From NCBI GenBank assembly GCA_021773635.1, contig JAJFJV010000028.1:1-64000 (forward strand): a stretch of 64,000 nucleotides of DNA, written 5' to 3'. The position numbers and the translations under genes are program-made. The DNA is from Gammaproteobacteria bacterium. GTDB lineage: Bacteria; Pseudomonadota; Gammaproteobacteria; HK1. The notes beneath the pieces were generated by a model. That model did no database searches. It was not told the origin of the DNA and saw only the letters and a program-made list of their open reading frames with translations. Positions 45,937-55,094 of this stretch are shown here, piece after piece (the first letter of the stretch is position 1; every line of letters starts with the position of its first letter).

Positions 45937-48336
45937 ATGATCCGGCTACGCCGCTTTCTCTCCCGACTATTGTTTACCGCACTCTTGCTCGCCGGGGCAA
46001 GCGCTGCCGGAATCTATTATTACCTGATTCCACAGCTCCCTTCTGCGGAAACGCTCAAAGATATTCATCTTCAGGTACCACTCAAAGTCTATACCCGTGA
46101 CGGCAAGCTGCTAGCCGAATTTGGAGAAAAACGCCGCTCGCCCCTGCGGCTCCCGGAGATACCGGATAATCTGACCAAGGCATTCCTGGCCGCGGAGGAT
46201 GCGAACTTCTATCGCCATCCCGGGGTGGACTGGGAGGGGATTGCACGAGCACTCATCCATATCGTGCGCACTGGCCGCAAGGGGCCAGGGGGCAGCACCA
46301 TTACCATGCAAGTGGCCCGGAACTTCTTCCTCAGCAAGGAAAAGACCTACCTGCGTAAACTGAACGAAATCCTGCTGGCCCTGAAGATTGAACAGGAACT
46401 CAGCAAGGACCAGATCCTGGAACTCTACCTCAACAAGATTTTTCTTGGCAATCGCGCCTACGGTATCGGGGCCGCGTCCCAGGTCTACTATGGCAAACCC
46501 GTTGACCGGCTTAGCCTGGCACAAATGGCGATGATCGCGGGCCTTCCCAAGGCACCGTCACGCTTCAATCCGCTTGCCGACCCGGTGCGTGCAGTGGAGC
46601 GCCGTTCCTATGTGTTGCGGCGCATGCTGGCGCTGGGAATCATTTCCGCGAGTGCCTTCGAGCAGGCCAACGTCGCCACCGTCAGTGCCCGTTACCATGG
46701 CCCCACGGTGGAAACCGAAGCTGCCTACCTTGCCGAGATGGTACGAGCCCACATGGAAGAGCTATTGGGCGCGGAGGCCTACACCGGCGGCTACCAGGTC
46801 CACACCACCGTGGAAAGCACATTGCAGGACAGTGCCCGGCTGGCCTTGGGTACGGGCCTGGATGAATATGACCGCCGCCATGGCTATCGAGGACCCGAGG
46901 CACAAAACCAGCCCACGGAGAGCACCGCACTCACCGGCATCCCGACGGTTGGCGCGCTCTACCCCGCCGTTGTTCGGCAGTTGGGAGAGCGAGAGGCTCT
47001 CATCGTGGTAAAGGGCCATGGTGAAGTTATCCTGGGCTGGGCCGGGATGGCTTGGGCACGACCCTATACAGATGAAAATCACCGCGGCCCACCCCCACAG
47101 AACGCCGCAGAGATCCTGAGCCCGGGAGATCGCATCCGGGTACGCCCGGGTAGCCAAGGCTGGGAACTTGCCCAGCTGCCAAAAATAGAAGGTGCGCTGG
47201 TCGCCATCAATCCCCAGGATGGTGCCATCGTCGCCATCGCCGGCGGCTACAATTTTCATCGCAGCAAATTCAATCGCGCCACCCAGGCCAGGCGTCAACC
47301 AGGGTCGAATTTCAAACCCTTTATCTACTCCGCGGCCCTGGCGAAAGGCTATACCGCCGCCAGCCTTATCAACGATGCGCCGGTGGTATTTGATGATCCT
47401 GGCCTGGAGGCGGCCTGGCGCCCGGAAAATTACAGCGGCAAGTTCTTTGGCCCGACACGGCTGCGATGGGCTCTGACCAAGTCCCGAAATCTGGTCTCCA
47501 TCCGCCTGTTGCGTGCCATCGGCATTCCCTTTGCGCTCAACTATGCCCGGCGCTTTGGCTTCGATACCGCTTCGCTCCCGCGCGACCTCTCTCTCGCGCT
47601 TGGCAGCGGTGCCATCAGTCCCCTGGAACTGGCGACGGGTTACGCGGTACTCGCAAACGGCGGCTACCGAGTAAAGCCCTGGTTCATAGAACGCATCACG
47701 GGCCAGAATCGGCAACTCGTATACCGTGCCAGCCCGGCACGGGTCTGTGCTGTCTGCCGCGATCAAAGTGCCACATCCGGAGAGCCGGAGCCCAGCGGTT
47801 CGCCCCGGATAGATCAATACGAAGTGCCCTTTCCGATTGCCGGGCGCGTGATTAGCCCGGCCAATGCGTGGCTCATGCAATCCATGCTGGGAGACGTGAT
47901 TCAGCGTGGCACCGGACGTCGGGCCAAGGTATTGGGTCGCAGGGATCTTGCCGGCAAGACGGGCACCACCAACGATCAGCGGGATGCTTGGTTCTCCGGC
48001 TTTAATCACCGTCTGGTGGCCACCGCATGGGTCGGCTTCGACCAGTTGCAGCCTCTGGGTCGCCGGGAAACCGGCGGACGGGCCGCGCTTCCCATATGGA
48101 TCCGCTTTATGAAAGAGGCGCTGCGGGATGTCCCGGAGGAAACGCTGGAGCAACCGGAAGATCTGGTCACCGTGCGCATCGACCCGACCACCGGCCTGCG
48201 CGTCCCGGCGGGTTACCCTGACGCCGTATTCGAGACCTTCCGAGCTGAATATCTGCCACGCAAACTGCCTGGCCGCAGTGCCCCGGCAACCGGCACCGGA
48301 CAAACACCGCCCAGGGTTACAGAACGATTGTTTTAA
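45937..48336 (+). CDS. mrcA: Penicillin-binding protein 1A
   Basis: PBP1A is a bifunctional class A enzyme with glycosyltransferase and transpeptidase activity in the inner membrane. From ATG 45937 it has 799 residues, with an N-terminal anchor (LLFTALLLAGASAAGIYYYLI). The GT51 motifs are AAEDANFYRHPGVD and GGSTITMQVARNFFL. Transpeptidase motifs are SNFK in QPGSNFKPFIYSAAL, SRN in TKSRNLVSIRLL and KTG in LAGKTGTTNDQRDAWFSG. An upstream in-frame stretch from 45757 is non-coding in character. Long antisense frames here are artefacts. Confidence 0.97.
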   Translation: MIRLRRFLSRLLFTALLLAGASAAGIYYYLIPQLPSAETLKDIHLQVPLKVYTRDGKLLAEFGEKRRSPLRLPEIPDNLTKAFLAAEDANFYRHPGVDWEGIARALIHIVRTGRKGPGGSTITMQVARNFFLSKEKTYLRKLNEILLALKIEQELSKDQILELYLNKIFLGNRAYGIGAASQVYYGKPVDRLSLAQMAMIAGLPKAPSRFNPLADPVRAVERRSYVLRRMLALGIISASAFEQANVATVSARYHGPTVETEAAYLAEMVRAHMEELLGAEAYTGGYQVHTTVESTLQDSARLALGTGLDEYDRRHGYRGPEAQNQPTESTALTGIPTVGALYPAVVRQLGEREALIVVKGHGEVILGWAGMAWARPYTDENHRGPPPQNAAEILSPGDRIRVRPGSQGWELAQLPKIEGALVAINPQDGAIVAIAGGYNFHRSKFNRATQARRQPGSNFKPFIYSAALAKGYTAASLINDAPVVFDDPGLEAAWRPENYSGKFFGPTRLRWALTKSRNLVSIRLLRAIGIPFALNYARRFGFDTASLPRDLSLALGSGAISPLELATGYAVLANGGYRVKPWFIERITGQNRQLVYRASPARVCAVCRDQSATSGEPEPSGSPRIDQYEVPFPIAGRVISPANAWLMQSMLGDVIQRGTGRRAKVLGRRDLAGKTGTTNDQRDAWFSGFNHRLVATAWVGFDQLQPLGRRETGGRAALPIWIRFMKEALRDVPEETLEQPEDLVTVRIDPTTGLRVPAGYPDAVFETFRAEYLPRKLPGRSAPATGTGQTPPRVTERLF

Positions 48337-48347
48337 GGGCTTGGGGA

Positions 48348-48965
48348 ATGGCGCCGCATAACGAAAAAAATTTCCAGTTGCGCCAGCGTATTGCCCACCA
48401 GGCGGCCCGCCTCATGGCGGAGCAGGGCATCGATGATTTTCAACGGGCCAAGCACAAGGCCGCCCGGCAACTGGGAGCAAGCCATCAGGGCGGCCTTCCC
48501 GGCAATGCCGAAATAGAAAGCGCCCTGCATTGCTATCACAATCTTTACCATATTAGTGACCATAGCCAGCAACTTGCCCGGCTGCGCCGTGGGGCATTGG
48601 CCGCCATGGAGCGCCTCACGAGCTTCCGGCCACATCTGGTAGGGCCCGCCGCAAAGGGCATAGTCGGCGAACTGAGCGAGATCACCCTAATCCTGTATGC
48701 CGAACCGGCGGAGGCACCAGAAGAACTGTTTGCCGCTCAGAGCATAAACGCACAGCTCAGCGAGCGCCGCCTGCACCTCGCGAGCGGCATATATAAAAGC
48801 TGTCCCGTATATCACTATGTCGAGCAAGGCATCCCGGTGGAAGTCGTGCTACTCCCCCCGGGGCACGTCAGCAACCCGCCACTCGATCCGGCAAACGGTA
48901 AAGCCATGAAGGGATTGAACATCACCGCGCTCAAGCACCTGATGGATGCAGAAGCGAAAGCATGA
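48348..48965 (+). CDS. Conserved protein of unknown function (possible nucleotidyltransferase-like fold)
   Basis: This 205-residue protein belongs to a family I recall from beta- and gammaproteobacteria, sometimes mislabelled as UDP-N-acetylmuramate-alanine ligase. It is far too short and lacks Mur ligase motifs. The N-terminus RQRIAHQAARLMAEQGIDDF and the middle segment RPHLVGPAAKGIVGELSEITL are the recognisable parts. The latter resembles a degenerate nucleotidyltransferase G-S/E-x-D loop, but the catalytic acids are not clear. It sits 11 bases after ponA and overlaps priA by 20. Confidence 0.75.
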   Translation: MAPHNEKNFQLRQRIAHQAARLMAEQGIDDFQRAKHKAARQLGASHQGGLPGNAEIESALHCYHNLYHISDHSQQLARLRRGALAAMERLTSFRPHLVGPAAKGIVGELSEITLILYAEPAEAPEELFAAQSINAQLSERRLHLASGIYKSCPVYHYVEQGIPVEVVLLPPGHVSNPPLDPANGKAMKGLNITALKHLMDAEAKA

Positions 48966-51189
48966 GCCACGCTCCCGGGTGAACGATCGCCTGACCATAC
49001 TGCGTATCGCCGTACCCTCACCGCTGCGAATGAGCTTCGATTATTGGCCACCGGCAGGGATTTCCGCGAACAGCATCCGGCCGGGGGTTCGCCTGCGCAT
49101 CCCCTTCGGGCGCAGCACTCGCATCGGTATTTTGCTCGCCAGGGCGAGCCACAGCGAACTCGCACCCTCTCGTATCAAAACCGCGCTCGAAGTCCTCGAC
49201 TCCGAGCCCCTGTTGCCCAGGGAAAGCCTCGACTTTCTGCTTTGGACCAGTCGCTATTACCACCACCCCATCGGTGAAACCCTCCACACCGCACTCCCGG
49301 TAGCCCTGCGCCGTGGCGCGCCGGCAACCCATAGCAAGCCAATATTCAACTGGCGCCTCAGCCCGGCAGGCGAGGCGGTGGATTTGGCCACACTGCGGCG
49401 CGCACCGCGTCAGCAAACCATCATGCAGGCACTCCACTCATGCCCCGGCGGGCTAGGTGAAACGACACTGCGCAGCCTCCATAAAGACTGGCGCACCGTA
49501 CTCCGAAGCCTGCATAAAAATGCCTGGATAGAACGCTGCGAAGCCCCCCCGGCGGCCACGGCCAAGCCGACGGGCCGGTCCTGGCAACCCAGCGCTGCAC
49601 AGCAGCAGGCCATTGAAACGGTAGATGCCCACCGTGGTCGCTTCCAGGCTTACCTGCTGGAGGGCGTGACTGGCAGCGGTAAAACCGAGGTTTATCTGGA
49701 GCTGGCGGAACGCACTATTGCCGCCGGCCGGCAAGCCCTGATCCTGGTGCCGGAAATCGGCCTCAGCCCACAGATGATCGCCCGCTACCGGCAAAGGCTG
49801 CAGGCACCACTCGCGGTACTGCACTCAGGGCTAAACGAGCGTGAGCGTCTCGATGGCTGGCTGGCTGCACGCGATGGCAAAGCCGCCGTCGTCATCGGCA
49901 CCCGCTCTGCCGTATTCGTTCCGCTCGCCCGACCGGGACTGTTCATCGTTGACGAAGAACATGACCCCTCCTACAAGCAACAGGACGGACTGCGTTACTC
50001 GGCACGTGACTTGGCGATGGTCCGCGCCCGCAATACGGCAACCCCCATCGTACTCGGCTCTGCCACCCCCTCGCTGGAGAGCCTGCGCAATGTTGAAGCA
50101 GGACGTTATGAACGTCTGCTTTTGCCGGCTCGCGTCGGCGACGCCCGCCCACCGGGCACCTCCATCATCGACCTGCGCAAGCAACCCCCACATGCTCCGC
50201 TGGCCCCACCGCTACTGAACGCCGTCGAAAGCTGTCTGAAAAGAGGCGAGCAGGCCCTATTGTTTGTTAACCGCCGCGGCTACGCACCGGTCTACCTGTG
50301 CCATAACTGTGGTGCCATCAGCGACTGCCCACGCTGCGACGCTCATATGGTGCTGCATCAAAAGAGCGGGCGCTTGCGCTGCCATCATTGTGGTACCGAA
50401 CAGGCGCCTCCCGGAAAATGCCCCGCCTGTGGTGCTGCCTCCTTTGTTCCCGTGGGCGCCGGCACGCAGCGCATCAGCACCGCCCTGCAGGAGCACCTCC
50501 CCGAGGCCCGTATTCTGCGTATAGATCGTGACAGCACCCGCCGCAAGGGGGCTATGGAATCTGCCCTGCAGCAGGTCCACGCAGGCAAGGTTGATATCCT
50601 CGTAGGGACCCAGATGCTGGCCAAGGGGCACCACTTTCCCAAGGTCACTCTGGTGGGGATTCTGGATGCCGATGGTGGTCTGTTTGGCACCGATTTCCGC
50701 GCCAGCGAGCGTTTGGCTCAGCTCATCGTTCAGGTCTCCGGCCGCGCCGGTCGCGGTGAACATCCGGGTCAGGTCTACATCCAGACCCATCACCCGGACC
50801 ACCCTTTGCTTCAGGCGCTGGTGGAAAAGGGCTATAGAAACTTTTCCGAGGCCGCACTGCGCGAACGCAGGGAAGCGGCATTGCCCCCTTATAGCTGGCT
50901 CGCCCTGTTGCGCGCCGAGGCACCGACTCAGGAAGCCAATTTCAACTTTCTCGAAGCCGCCCGGCGCCTGGCGGAAAAAATGCTCGACTCAAAGATGCTG
51001 CTACTCGGCCCGGTAGCGGCGGTAATGGAGCGACGCCGCGGCCGTTATCGCGCCCGCCTGCTATTGCAGGCCGAAAACCGCGATACCATGCATCTGGGCC
51101 TCGATCCCTGGCTGAAGAAATTACAGACTCACAAAAGTGCACGACGGGTACGCTGGTCACTGGATATCGACCCGGTAGAAGTAGATTAG
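48946..51189 (+). CDS. priA: Primosomal replication helicase PriA
   Basis: PriA restarts stalled replication forks. The protein (up to 747 residues) has an N-terminal 3'-DNA-binding domain (VPSPLRMSFDYWPP), Walker A in LEGVTGSGKTEVYLEL and DEEH in FIVDEEHDPSYKQQ. A zinc module has eight Cys (CHNCGAISDCPRC, CHHCGTEQAPPGKCPACG), and helicase motifs V/VI are in GTQMLAKGHHFPKVTLVGILDADGG-type sequence. The start is uncertain: ATG 48946 overlaps the previous gene, while GTG 48979 gives MNDRLTILRIAVPSP, closer to the family N-terminus. Confidence 0.97.
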   Translation: MQKRKHEPRSRVNDRLTILRIAVPSPLRMSFDYWPPAGISANSIRPGVRLRIPFGRSTRIGILLARASHSELAPSRIKTALEVLDSEPLLPRESLDFLLWTSRYYHHPIGETLHTALPVALRRGAPATHSKPIFNWRLSPAGEAVDLATLRRAPRQQTIMQALHSCPGGLGETTLRSLHKDWRTVLRSLHKNAWIERCEAPPAATAKPTGRSWQPSAAQQQAIETVDAHRGRFQAYLLEGVTGSGKTEVYLELAERTIAAGRQALILVPEIGLSPQMIARYRQRLQAPLAVLHSGLNERERLDGWLAARDGKAAVVIGTRSAVFVPLARPGLFIVDEEHDPSYKQQDGLRYSARDLAMVRARNTATPIVLGSATPSLESLRNVEAGRYERLLLPARVGDARPPGTSIIDLRKQPPHAPLAPPLLNAVESCLKRGEQALLFVNRRGYAPVYLCHNCGAISDCPRCDAHMVLHQKSGRLRCHHCGTEQAPPGKCPACGAASFVPVGAGTQRISTALQEHLPEARILRIDRDSTRRKGAMESALQQVHAGKVDILVGTQMLAKGHHFPKVTLVGILDADGGLFGTDFRASERLAQLIVQVSGRAGRGEHPGQVYIQTHHPDHPLLQALVEKGYRNFSEAALRERREAALPPYSWLALLRAEAPTQEANFNFLEAARRLAEKMLDSKMLLLGPVAAVMERRRGRYRARLLLQAENRDTMHLGLDPWLKKLQTHKSARRVRWSLDIDPVEVD

Positions 51190-51193
51190 CTTT

Positions 51194-51365
51194 GTGCAGG
51201 GATGCACTTATGCCGCGGGGGCATGGATGCCCAGGAGTGGCGCTTGGCAGGGAGGCACTTATGCCGCGGATGCATTACGCGCATGGATGCGCGGTAGTAG
51301 GGCAATGCAGGAGCAATTGTCGAGGATGCGGAAGCTTTGCCGAGGATGCCCAGGAGCGGCCCTTG
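51194..51365. repeat. Degenerate tandem array of short hairpins between priA and argS
   Basis: This non-coding stretch holds about three units of 50-60 bases. GGCACTTATGCCGCGG-type segments recur near 51203 and 51254, and GGATGCCCAGGAG near 51226 and 51345. Small palindromes are GTGCAGGGATGCAC (51194-51207), GGGCATGGATGCCC (about 51219-51232) and GCGCATGGATGCGC (about 51279-51292). The last two keep the same centre but differ in matched stem bases, as expected of conserved hairpins. Short open frames through it have no coding character. Confidence 0.7.
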
Positions 51366-51390
51366 TGCTTCGCGACCCAAGGCCATCCCT

Positions 51391-51396
51391 GTACAA
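51391..51396 (+). promoter_or_regulatory. Possible argS -10 element
   Basis: TACAAT lies 40 bases upstream of the argS start codon. The best -35 at the right distance is only TTCGCG (51369-51374, 16-base spacing), so this promoter is tentative. Confidence 0.3.
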
Positions 51397-51436
51397 TGGC
51401 GCGCCTGTTCCATAACCACCCGGAAGACGAGCCACA

Positions 51437-53197
51437 TTGAAAGCAGAGATCCACGCCCTCCTGCAGCACGCCCTCGAAGCCCTGATCAACGACGGAGTCC
51501 TGGCAGCGATACCTGAGCTGACCATCCCGGTGGAGCGGGGCCGTGACGACAGTCATGGTGACTTCGCCTCACCGGTCGCCCTGGCCCTGGCACGTAGTGC
51601 GCGCTGTAACCCACGCCAGCTGGCAACCCAGATCCTCGAGCGCCTGCCCACCTCACCGATAGTAGAAAAAGCCGAAATCGCGGGCCCCGGCTTTATTAAT
51701 TTCTACCTCCGGGATGCCGCCTATCAGGCCCTGGTGGGTGAAATACTCCAGGCCGACGACAACTACGGCACCAGCAAGCTGGGCGCAAAGCAACGAGTAC
51801 AAGTGGAATACGTCTCCGCCAACCCCACCGGCCCACTGCACGTCGGGCACGGTCGCGGCGCGGCTTACGGTGCCGTGGTGGCCAATCTGCTGCGCGCCAC
51901 CGGCCACGAAGTGGCAAGCGAATACTACGTTAATGATGCCGGGCGACAGATGGACATCCTCGCTGTCAGCGTCTGGCTGCGCTACCTGCAAAGCTGCGGC
52001 GAAACGCTACCCTTCCCGGCAAACGGCTATCGGGGTGCCTACATCCAGACCATCGCCGACCAGCTGCAAAACGAGCATGGCGAAGAATTTCGTCTGCCCG
52101 GAAGCACGGTGCTGGAAGCGCTGCCAGCCGATGAACCCGCCGGTGGCGATAAAGAGATCTATATTGACAGCGTCATCGAACGAGCCAGAACACTGCTGGG
52201 GAAGCGCCGCTACCAGCTGATTCATAGCTACGTACTCGCAGCGCTGGTAGAGGAAATACGGGACGATCTGCTGAACTTTGGCATCAGTTTCGAGAATTGG
52301 TACTCGGAACGTTCGCTCATGGATCGGGGTGCAGTCACTACCGTGATTGAGCGGCTGCGAGATGCTGGCCATCTCTACGAGCGTGAGGGCGCCCTGTGGT
52401 TCCGCTCCACCGAGTTTGACGATGAGAAGGATCGGGTGGTGGTGCGCGAAAATGGCCAGACCACTTACTTCGCCTCGGATATCGCCTATCACCTGGACAA
52501 GTTTGAACGCGGCTTCACCCGGGTCATTGATGTCTGGGGCGCCGACCATCACGGCTACGTGCCGCGGGTGCGGGCTGCCCTGCAGGCACTACAAGCGGAT
52601 CCGGCCCGTCTGGATGTGCTGCTGGTGCAGTTTGCCAACCTCTACCGGGGTGGCGAGAAAGTGGCCATGTCCACGCGTAGCGGGGAATTTGTCACCCTGC
52701 GGCAACTGCGTGAAGAGGTGGGCAAAAACGCGGCCCGCTTCTTCTACGTCATGCGCAAGAGCGACCAGCACCTGGACTTTGATCTCGATCTCGCCAAGGC
52801 GGAGAGCAATGACAATCCGGTTTATTACATCCAGTATGCCCACGCCCGCATCGCCAGCGTCATGCGCCAGACCAATGAAAAGGGCTTTCGCTGGCAAGCG
52901 GCAGACAGCCTGGATGCAGTCGGGGAGTTGAACGAAAGCCACGAACTTGCCCTGCTGCGTCGCCTCAGTCTTTATCCCGAAGTGATAGAGGCCGCGGCGC
53001 TCGGTTATGAGCCCCACCAGCTGGCCTATTACCTGCGCGAACTGGCCAATGATTTTCATACCTACTACAACGCCCATATCTTCCTGGTGCCCGAGGCCGT
53101 CTTGCGAAATGCCCGCCTGGGGCTCATCAATGCCACTCGTATTGTGCTGCGCAATGGACTCGCCCTGCTTGGCGTATCGGCACCGGATACCATGTAG
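51437..53197 (+). CDS. argS: Arginyl-tRNA synthetase
   Basis: ArgS charges tRNA-Arg. The 586-residue protein has an N-terminal Add-1 domain (about 1-110), the HIGH motif HVGH at 135-138 in [14 protein letters not shown], and a KMSKS-equivalent [10 protein letters not shown]. The C-terminal DALR anticodon domain ends near [15 protein letters not shown]. The start codon is TTG at 51437, with GGAAGACGAG upstream and no nearby ATG. It is followed after two bases by the SPOR protein, a common pair. Confidence 0.97.
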   Translation: MKAEIHALLQHALEALINDGVLAAIPELTIPVERGRDDSHGDFASPVALALARSARCNPRQLATQILERLPTSPIVEKAEIAGPGFINFYLRDAAYQALVGEILQADDNYGTSKLGAKQRVQVEYVSANPTGPLHVGHGRGAAYGAVVANLLRATGHEVASEYYVNDAGRQMDILAVSVWLRYLQSCGETLPFPANGYRGAYIQTIADQLQNEHGEEFRLPGSTVLEALPADEPAGGDKEIYIDSVIERARTLLGKRRYQLIHSYVLAALVEEIRDDLLNFGISFENWYSERSLMDRGAVTTVIERLRDAGHLYEREGALWFRSTEFDDEKDRVVVRENGQTTYFASDIAYHLDKFERGFTRVIDVWGADHHGYVPRVRAALQALQADPARLDVLLVQFANLYRGGEKVAMSTRSGEFVTLRQLREEVGKNAARFFYVMRKSDQHLDFDLDLAKAESNDNPVYYIQYAHARIASVMRQTNEKGFRWQAADSLDAVGELNESHELALLRRLSLYPEVIEAAALGYEPHQLAYYLRELANDFHTYYNAHIFLVPEAVLRNARLGLINATRIVLRNGLALLGVSAPDTM

Positions 53198-53199
53198 CC

Positions 53200-53769
53200 A
53201 TGCCCCGGGACTACAAACACCGTTCCCCCAAGAAGCCGCCACCAAAAGCACCTCCGCGGCGTGATTTCTGGTTTGCCATGGGCCTGCTCACGGGTATCGC
53301 GCTGGCCATCGCCTGGTCCTACCGCGTTGAACTCGGTGACCGGGCCTTTCACAGCATCAGCAGTCCGCAAAAAAAGGCCGCCACCACAACCACTCCGGCC
53401 AAGGCAAAAGCAGAAGCCGCTAACCCCAAGCGGCCACGCTTCGAGTTCTATACGCTACTTCCGGAGATGGAGGTGGTGGTACAGGAACAAGCGGTCAGTC
53501 CCAGGGTCAAAGCCGACGCGCGGGGCGATAAGGGACGCTATGTGATTCAGGCAGGTTCCTTCCGCAAGCAAACCGAGGCAGATGCATTAAAAGCACAATT
53601 GGCACTGGTCGGGTTAGAGGCAGAGATCCAGACCGTGGCGATTGATGGTCACGCCAAATGGCACCGGGTCCGCCTCGGGCCCTATCAGGGTCTGGCCACG
53701 GTGGATGCAGCACGGAACCGACTGAAGGAGCACCAGATCGCCGGCATCGTGCTGAAAATACAGGACTAG
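53200..53769 (+). CDS. SPOR domain protein (FtsN-like)
   Basis: This 189-residue bitopic protein has a basic, Pro-rich cytoplasmic tail (DYKHRSPKKPPPKAPPRR), one membrane helix (FWFAMGLLTGIALAIAW, about 24-41), an Ala/Lys linker and a C-terminal SPOR domain (GRYVIQAGSFRKQTEADALKAQLAL, then HRVRLGPYQGL). SPOR domains bind denuded septal glycan, so a division role is likely. The architecture and the argS neighbour suggest an FtsN-type protein. Its TAG stop lies within the CTAG that flanks the fold-back element just downstream. Confidence 0.88.
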   Translation: MPRDYKHRSPKKPPPKAPPRRDFWFAMGLLTGIALAIAWSYRVELGDRAFHSISSPQKKAATTTTPAKAKAEAANPKRPRFEFYTLLPEMEVVVQEQAVSPRVKADARGDKGRYVIQAGSFRKQTEADALKAQLALVGLEAEIQTVAIDGHAKWHRVRLGPYQGLATVDAARNRLKEHQIAGIVLKIQD

Positions 53770-53928
53770 AAGTCTGTCGGACTTAGGACTGTCCTACTGC
53801 GGAAAAGCCCTATTGGCCCTATTTTTCGGTCCTTTTCGTCTAATAGAGTGACTATTATCCTCAAATGACCGAAAAATCTGTCTCAATATGGCTCCCCCTC
53901 GCTACGAACGCCTAAATCGGACAGACTC
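53770..53928. mobile_element. Fold-back (MITE-like) element of about 160 bp
   Basis: The whole segment is an imperfect palindrome. The outer arms are AAGTCTGTCGGACTTAGG (53770-53788) and CCTAAATCGGACAGACT (53911-53927). Middle arms ATTTTTCGGTC (53821-53831) and GACCGAAAAAT (53867-53877) are perfect. Inner arms TAATAG (53841-53846) and CTATTA (53852-53857) close the loop, and the parts between also pair (AGCCCTATTG with CAATATGGCT). CTAG flanks both sides (53766-53769 and 53929-53932), like a target duplication. No protein is coded. A non-autonomous transposon is inferred; a structured RNA is the alternative. Confidence 0.7.
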
Positions 53929-53943
53929 CTAGGAGCTATCAAG

Positions 53944-54525
53944 ATGCGCCAAAAATATCTGCAATACCTGCTCTCTCTGCTGGCTGCACTGCTTTTTGCC
54001 AGTCACGCCCTGGCGGCAGACAACTACGCCTTCGACAAGACCCATTCGCAGATCCTGTTTTTCGTTAATCACCTGGGATTCTCCAACTCCCAGGGCGAAT
54101 TTCACGATTACGAGGGTGGTTTCACCTTCGACCCCGCGGACTGGAGCCGCTCCTCGGTCGAGGTGACGGTTCGTACCGCCAGCATCGACATGGATGACTA
54201 CGCCTGGGACAAGCACCTCAGGGCCAAGGATTTCTTCGACGTCAGAAAATTTCCGGAGATGCGCTATCAGAGTATCCGGGTGGAACAAACAGGAGAGAAG
54301 ACCGGCAAGATATACGGTGAGCTAACCCTCTTGGGCGTGACCCGGCCGGTGGTGCTGGACCTCATCCTCAACAAGGTGGGGCTGCACCCTATGAAACAGA
54401 CTCCGCGCGCGGGATTTTCCGCCACCACCCGCCTCAAACGCTCGGATTTCGGCATGAAATACGCGGTGCCCATGGTGAGCGACGAAGTGGAGATCCGTAT
54501 TGAGGTGGAAGGACCCCGGCAGTAG
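53944..54525 (+). CDS. YceI family periplasmic protein (first copy)
   Basis: YceI proteins are lipocalin-like beta-barrels that bind isoprenoids such as polyisoprenoid quinone precursors. The 193-residue product has a signal peptide (YLLSLLAALLFASHALA, cut near residue 24). Family segments are YAFDKTHSQILFFVNHLGFS, DMDDYAWDKHLRAKDFFDVRKFPEMRY and GELTLLGVTRPVVLDL. AGGAG precedes the ATG. It is followed after five bases by a cytochrome b561 gene and then a second yceI. Confidence 0.93.
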   Translation: MRQKYLQYLLSLLAALLFASHALAADNYAFDKTHSQILFFVNHLGFSNSQGEFHDYEGGFTFDPADWSRSSVEVTVRTASIDMDDYAWDKHLRAKDFFDVRKFPEMRYQSIRVEQTGEKTGKIYGELTLLGVTRPVVLDLILNKVGLHPMKQTPRAGFSATTRLKRSDFGMKYAVPMVSDEVEIRIEVEGPRQ

Positions 54526-54530
54526 TTTTC

Positions 54531-55094
54531 GTGCCCCCCGAAACTAACCGTGAATCCTGGAACGGGGTCGCCAAGGGCCTGCACTGGCTGATCGCGCTAC
54601 TGGTCCTCGCGCTATTCGTTCTGGGCTGGACCGCCACTAGCTGGCCGCTGTCTCCCACCAAGCTGAAGCTCTTTTTCTGGCACAAATCCCTCGGCATCAC
54701 CGTCCTCGGGCTCGTGCTGCTGCGCATCCTCTGGCGAGTGGCCCACCAGCGGCCGCCACTCCCGCCAAGCATGCCCCGCTGGGAATGTTATGCTGCCGAG
54801 GCCAGCCACCTGCTGCTCTACGGACTGCTGCTCGCCATGCCTTTGAGCGGCTGGGTGATTAACGCCGCCGCCAACTTCCCGCTGAAGGTATTCGGGCTTT
54901 TCACCCTCCCCGCCATCGTGGCCCCGGACAAGGCCTTACAGAGCGTGGCACAAACCGTCCATCTCACGCTGTTCTGGCTCTTCGCCAGCCTGCTGGTGCT
55001 CCATATCGGGGCCGCTTTGCGCCATCATATTGTCCTCCGGGACAACGTCCTGCGGAGCATGTTACCCACCGCCCGCCGAGACAAAAGCCCGTGA
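54531..55094 (+). CDS. Cytochrome b561
   Basis: This is a four-helix inner-membrane dihaem b protein that exchanges electrons with quinones. The 187-residue product has haem-ligand histidines in KGLHWLIALLVL, FFWHKSLGITVLGLVLLRILW, EASHLLLYGLLLAMPLSGWV and LFASLLVLHIGAALRHH. The start codon is GTG at 54531. Its stop overlaps the second yceI by four bases (GTGA). Its location between two YceI genes suggests a shared isoprenoid or quinone task. Confidence 0.93.
   Translation: MPPETNRESWNGVAKGLHWLIALLVLALFVLGWTATSWPLSPTKLKLFFWHKSLGITVLGLVLLRILWRVAHQRPPLPPSMPRWECYAAEASHLLLYGLLLAMPLSGWVINAAANFPLKVFGLFTLPAIVAPDKALQSVAQTVHLTLFWLFASLLVLHIGAALRHHIVLRDNVLRSMLPTARRDKSP

Noticed and set aside
46762-48303. 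513-residue open frame antisense to PBP1A
   Set aside because: The other strand codes all PBP1A motifs. GC-rich genes often leave long open antisense frames; no domain or ribosome site supports it.
51192-51440. Short open frames in the priA-argS spacer
   Set aside because: They run through the hairpin repeats on both strands, and no frame has coding character or a ribosome site.
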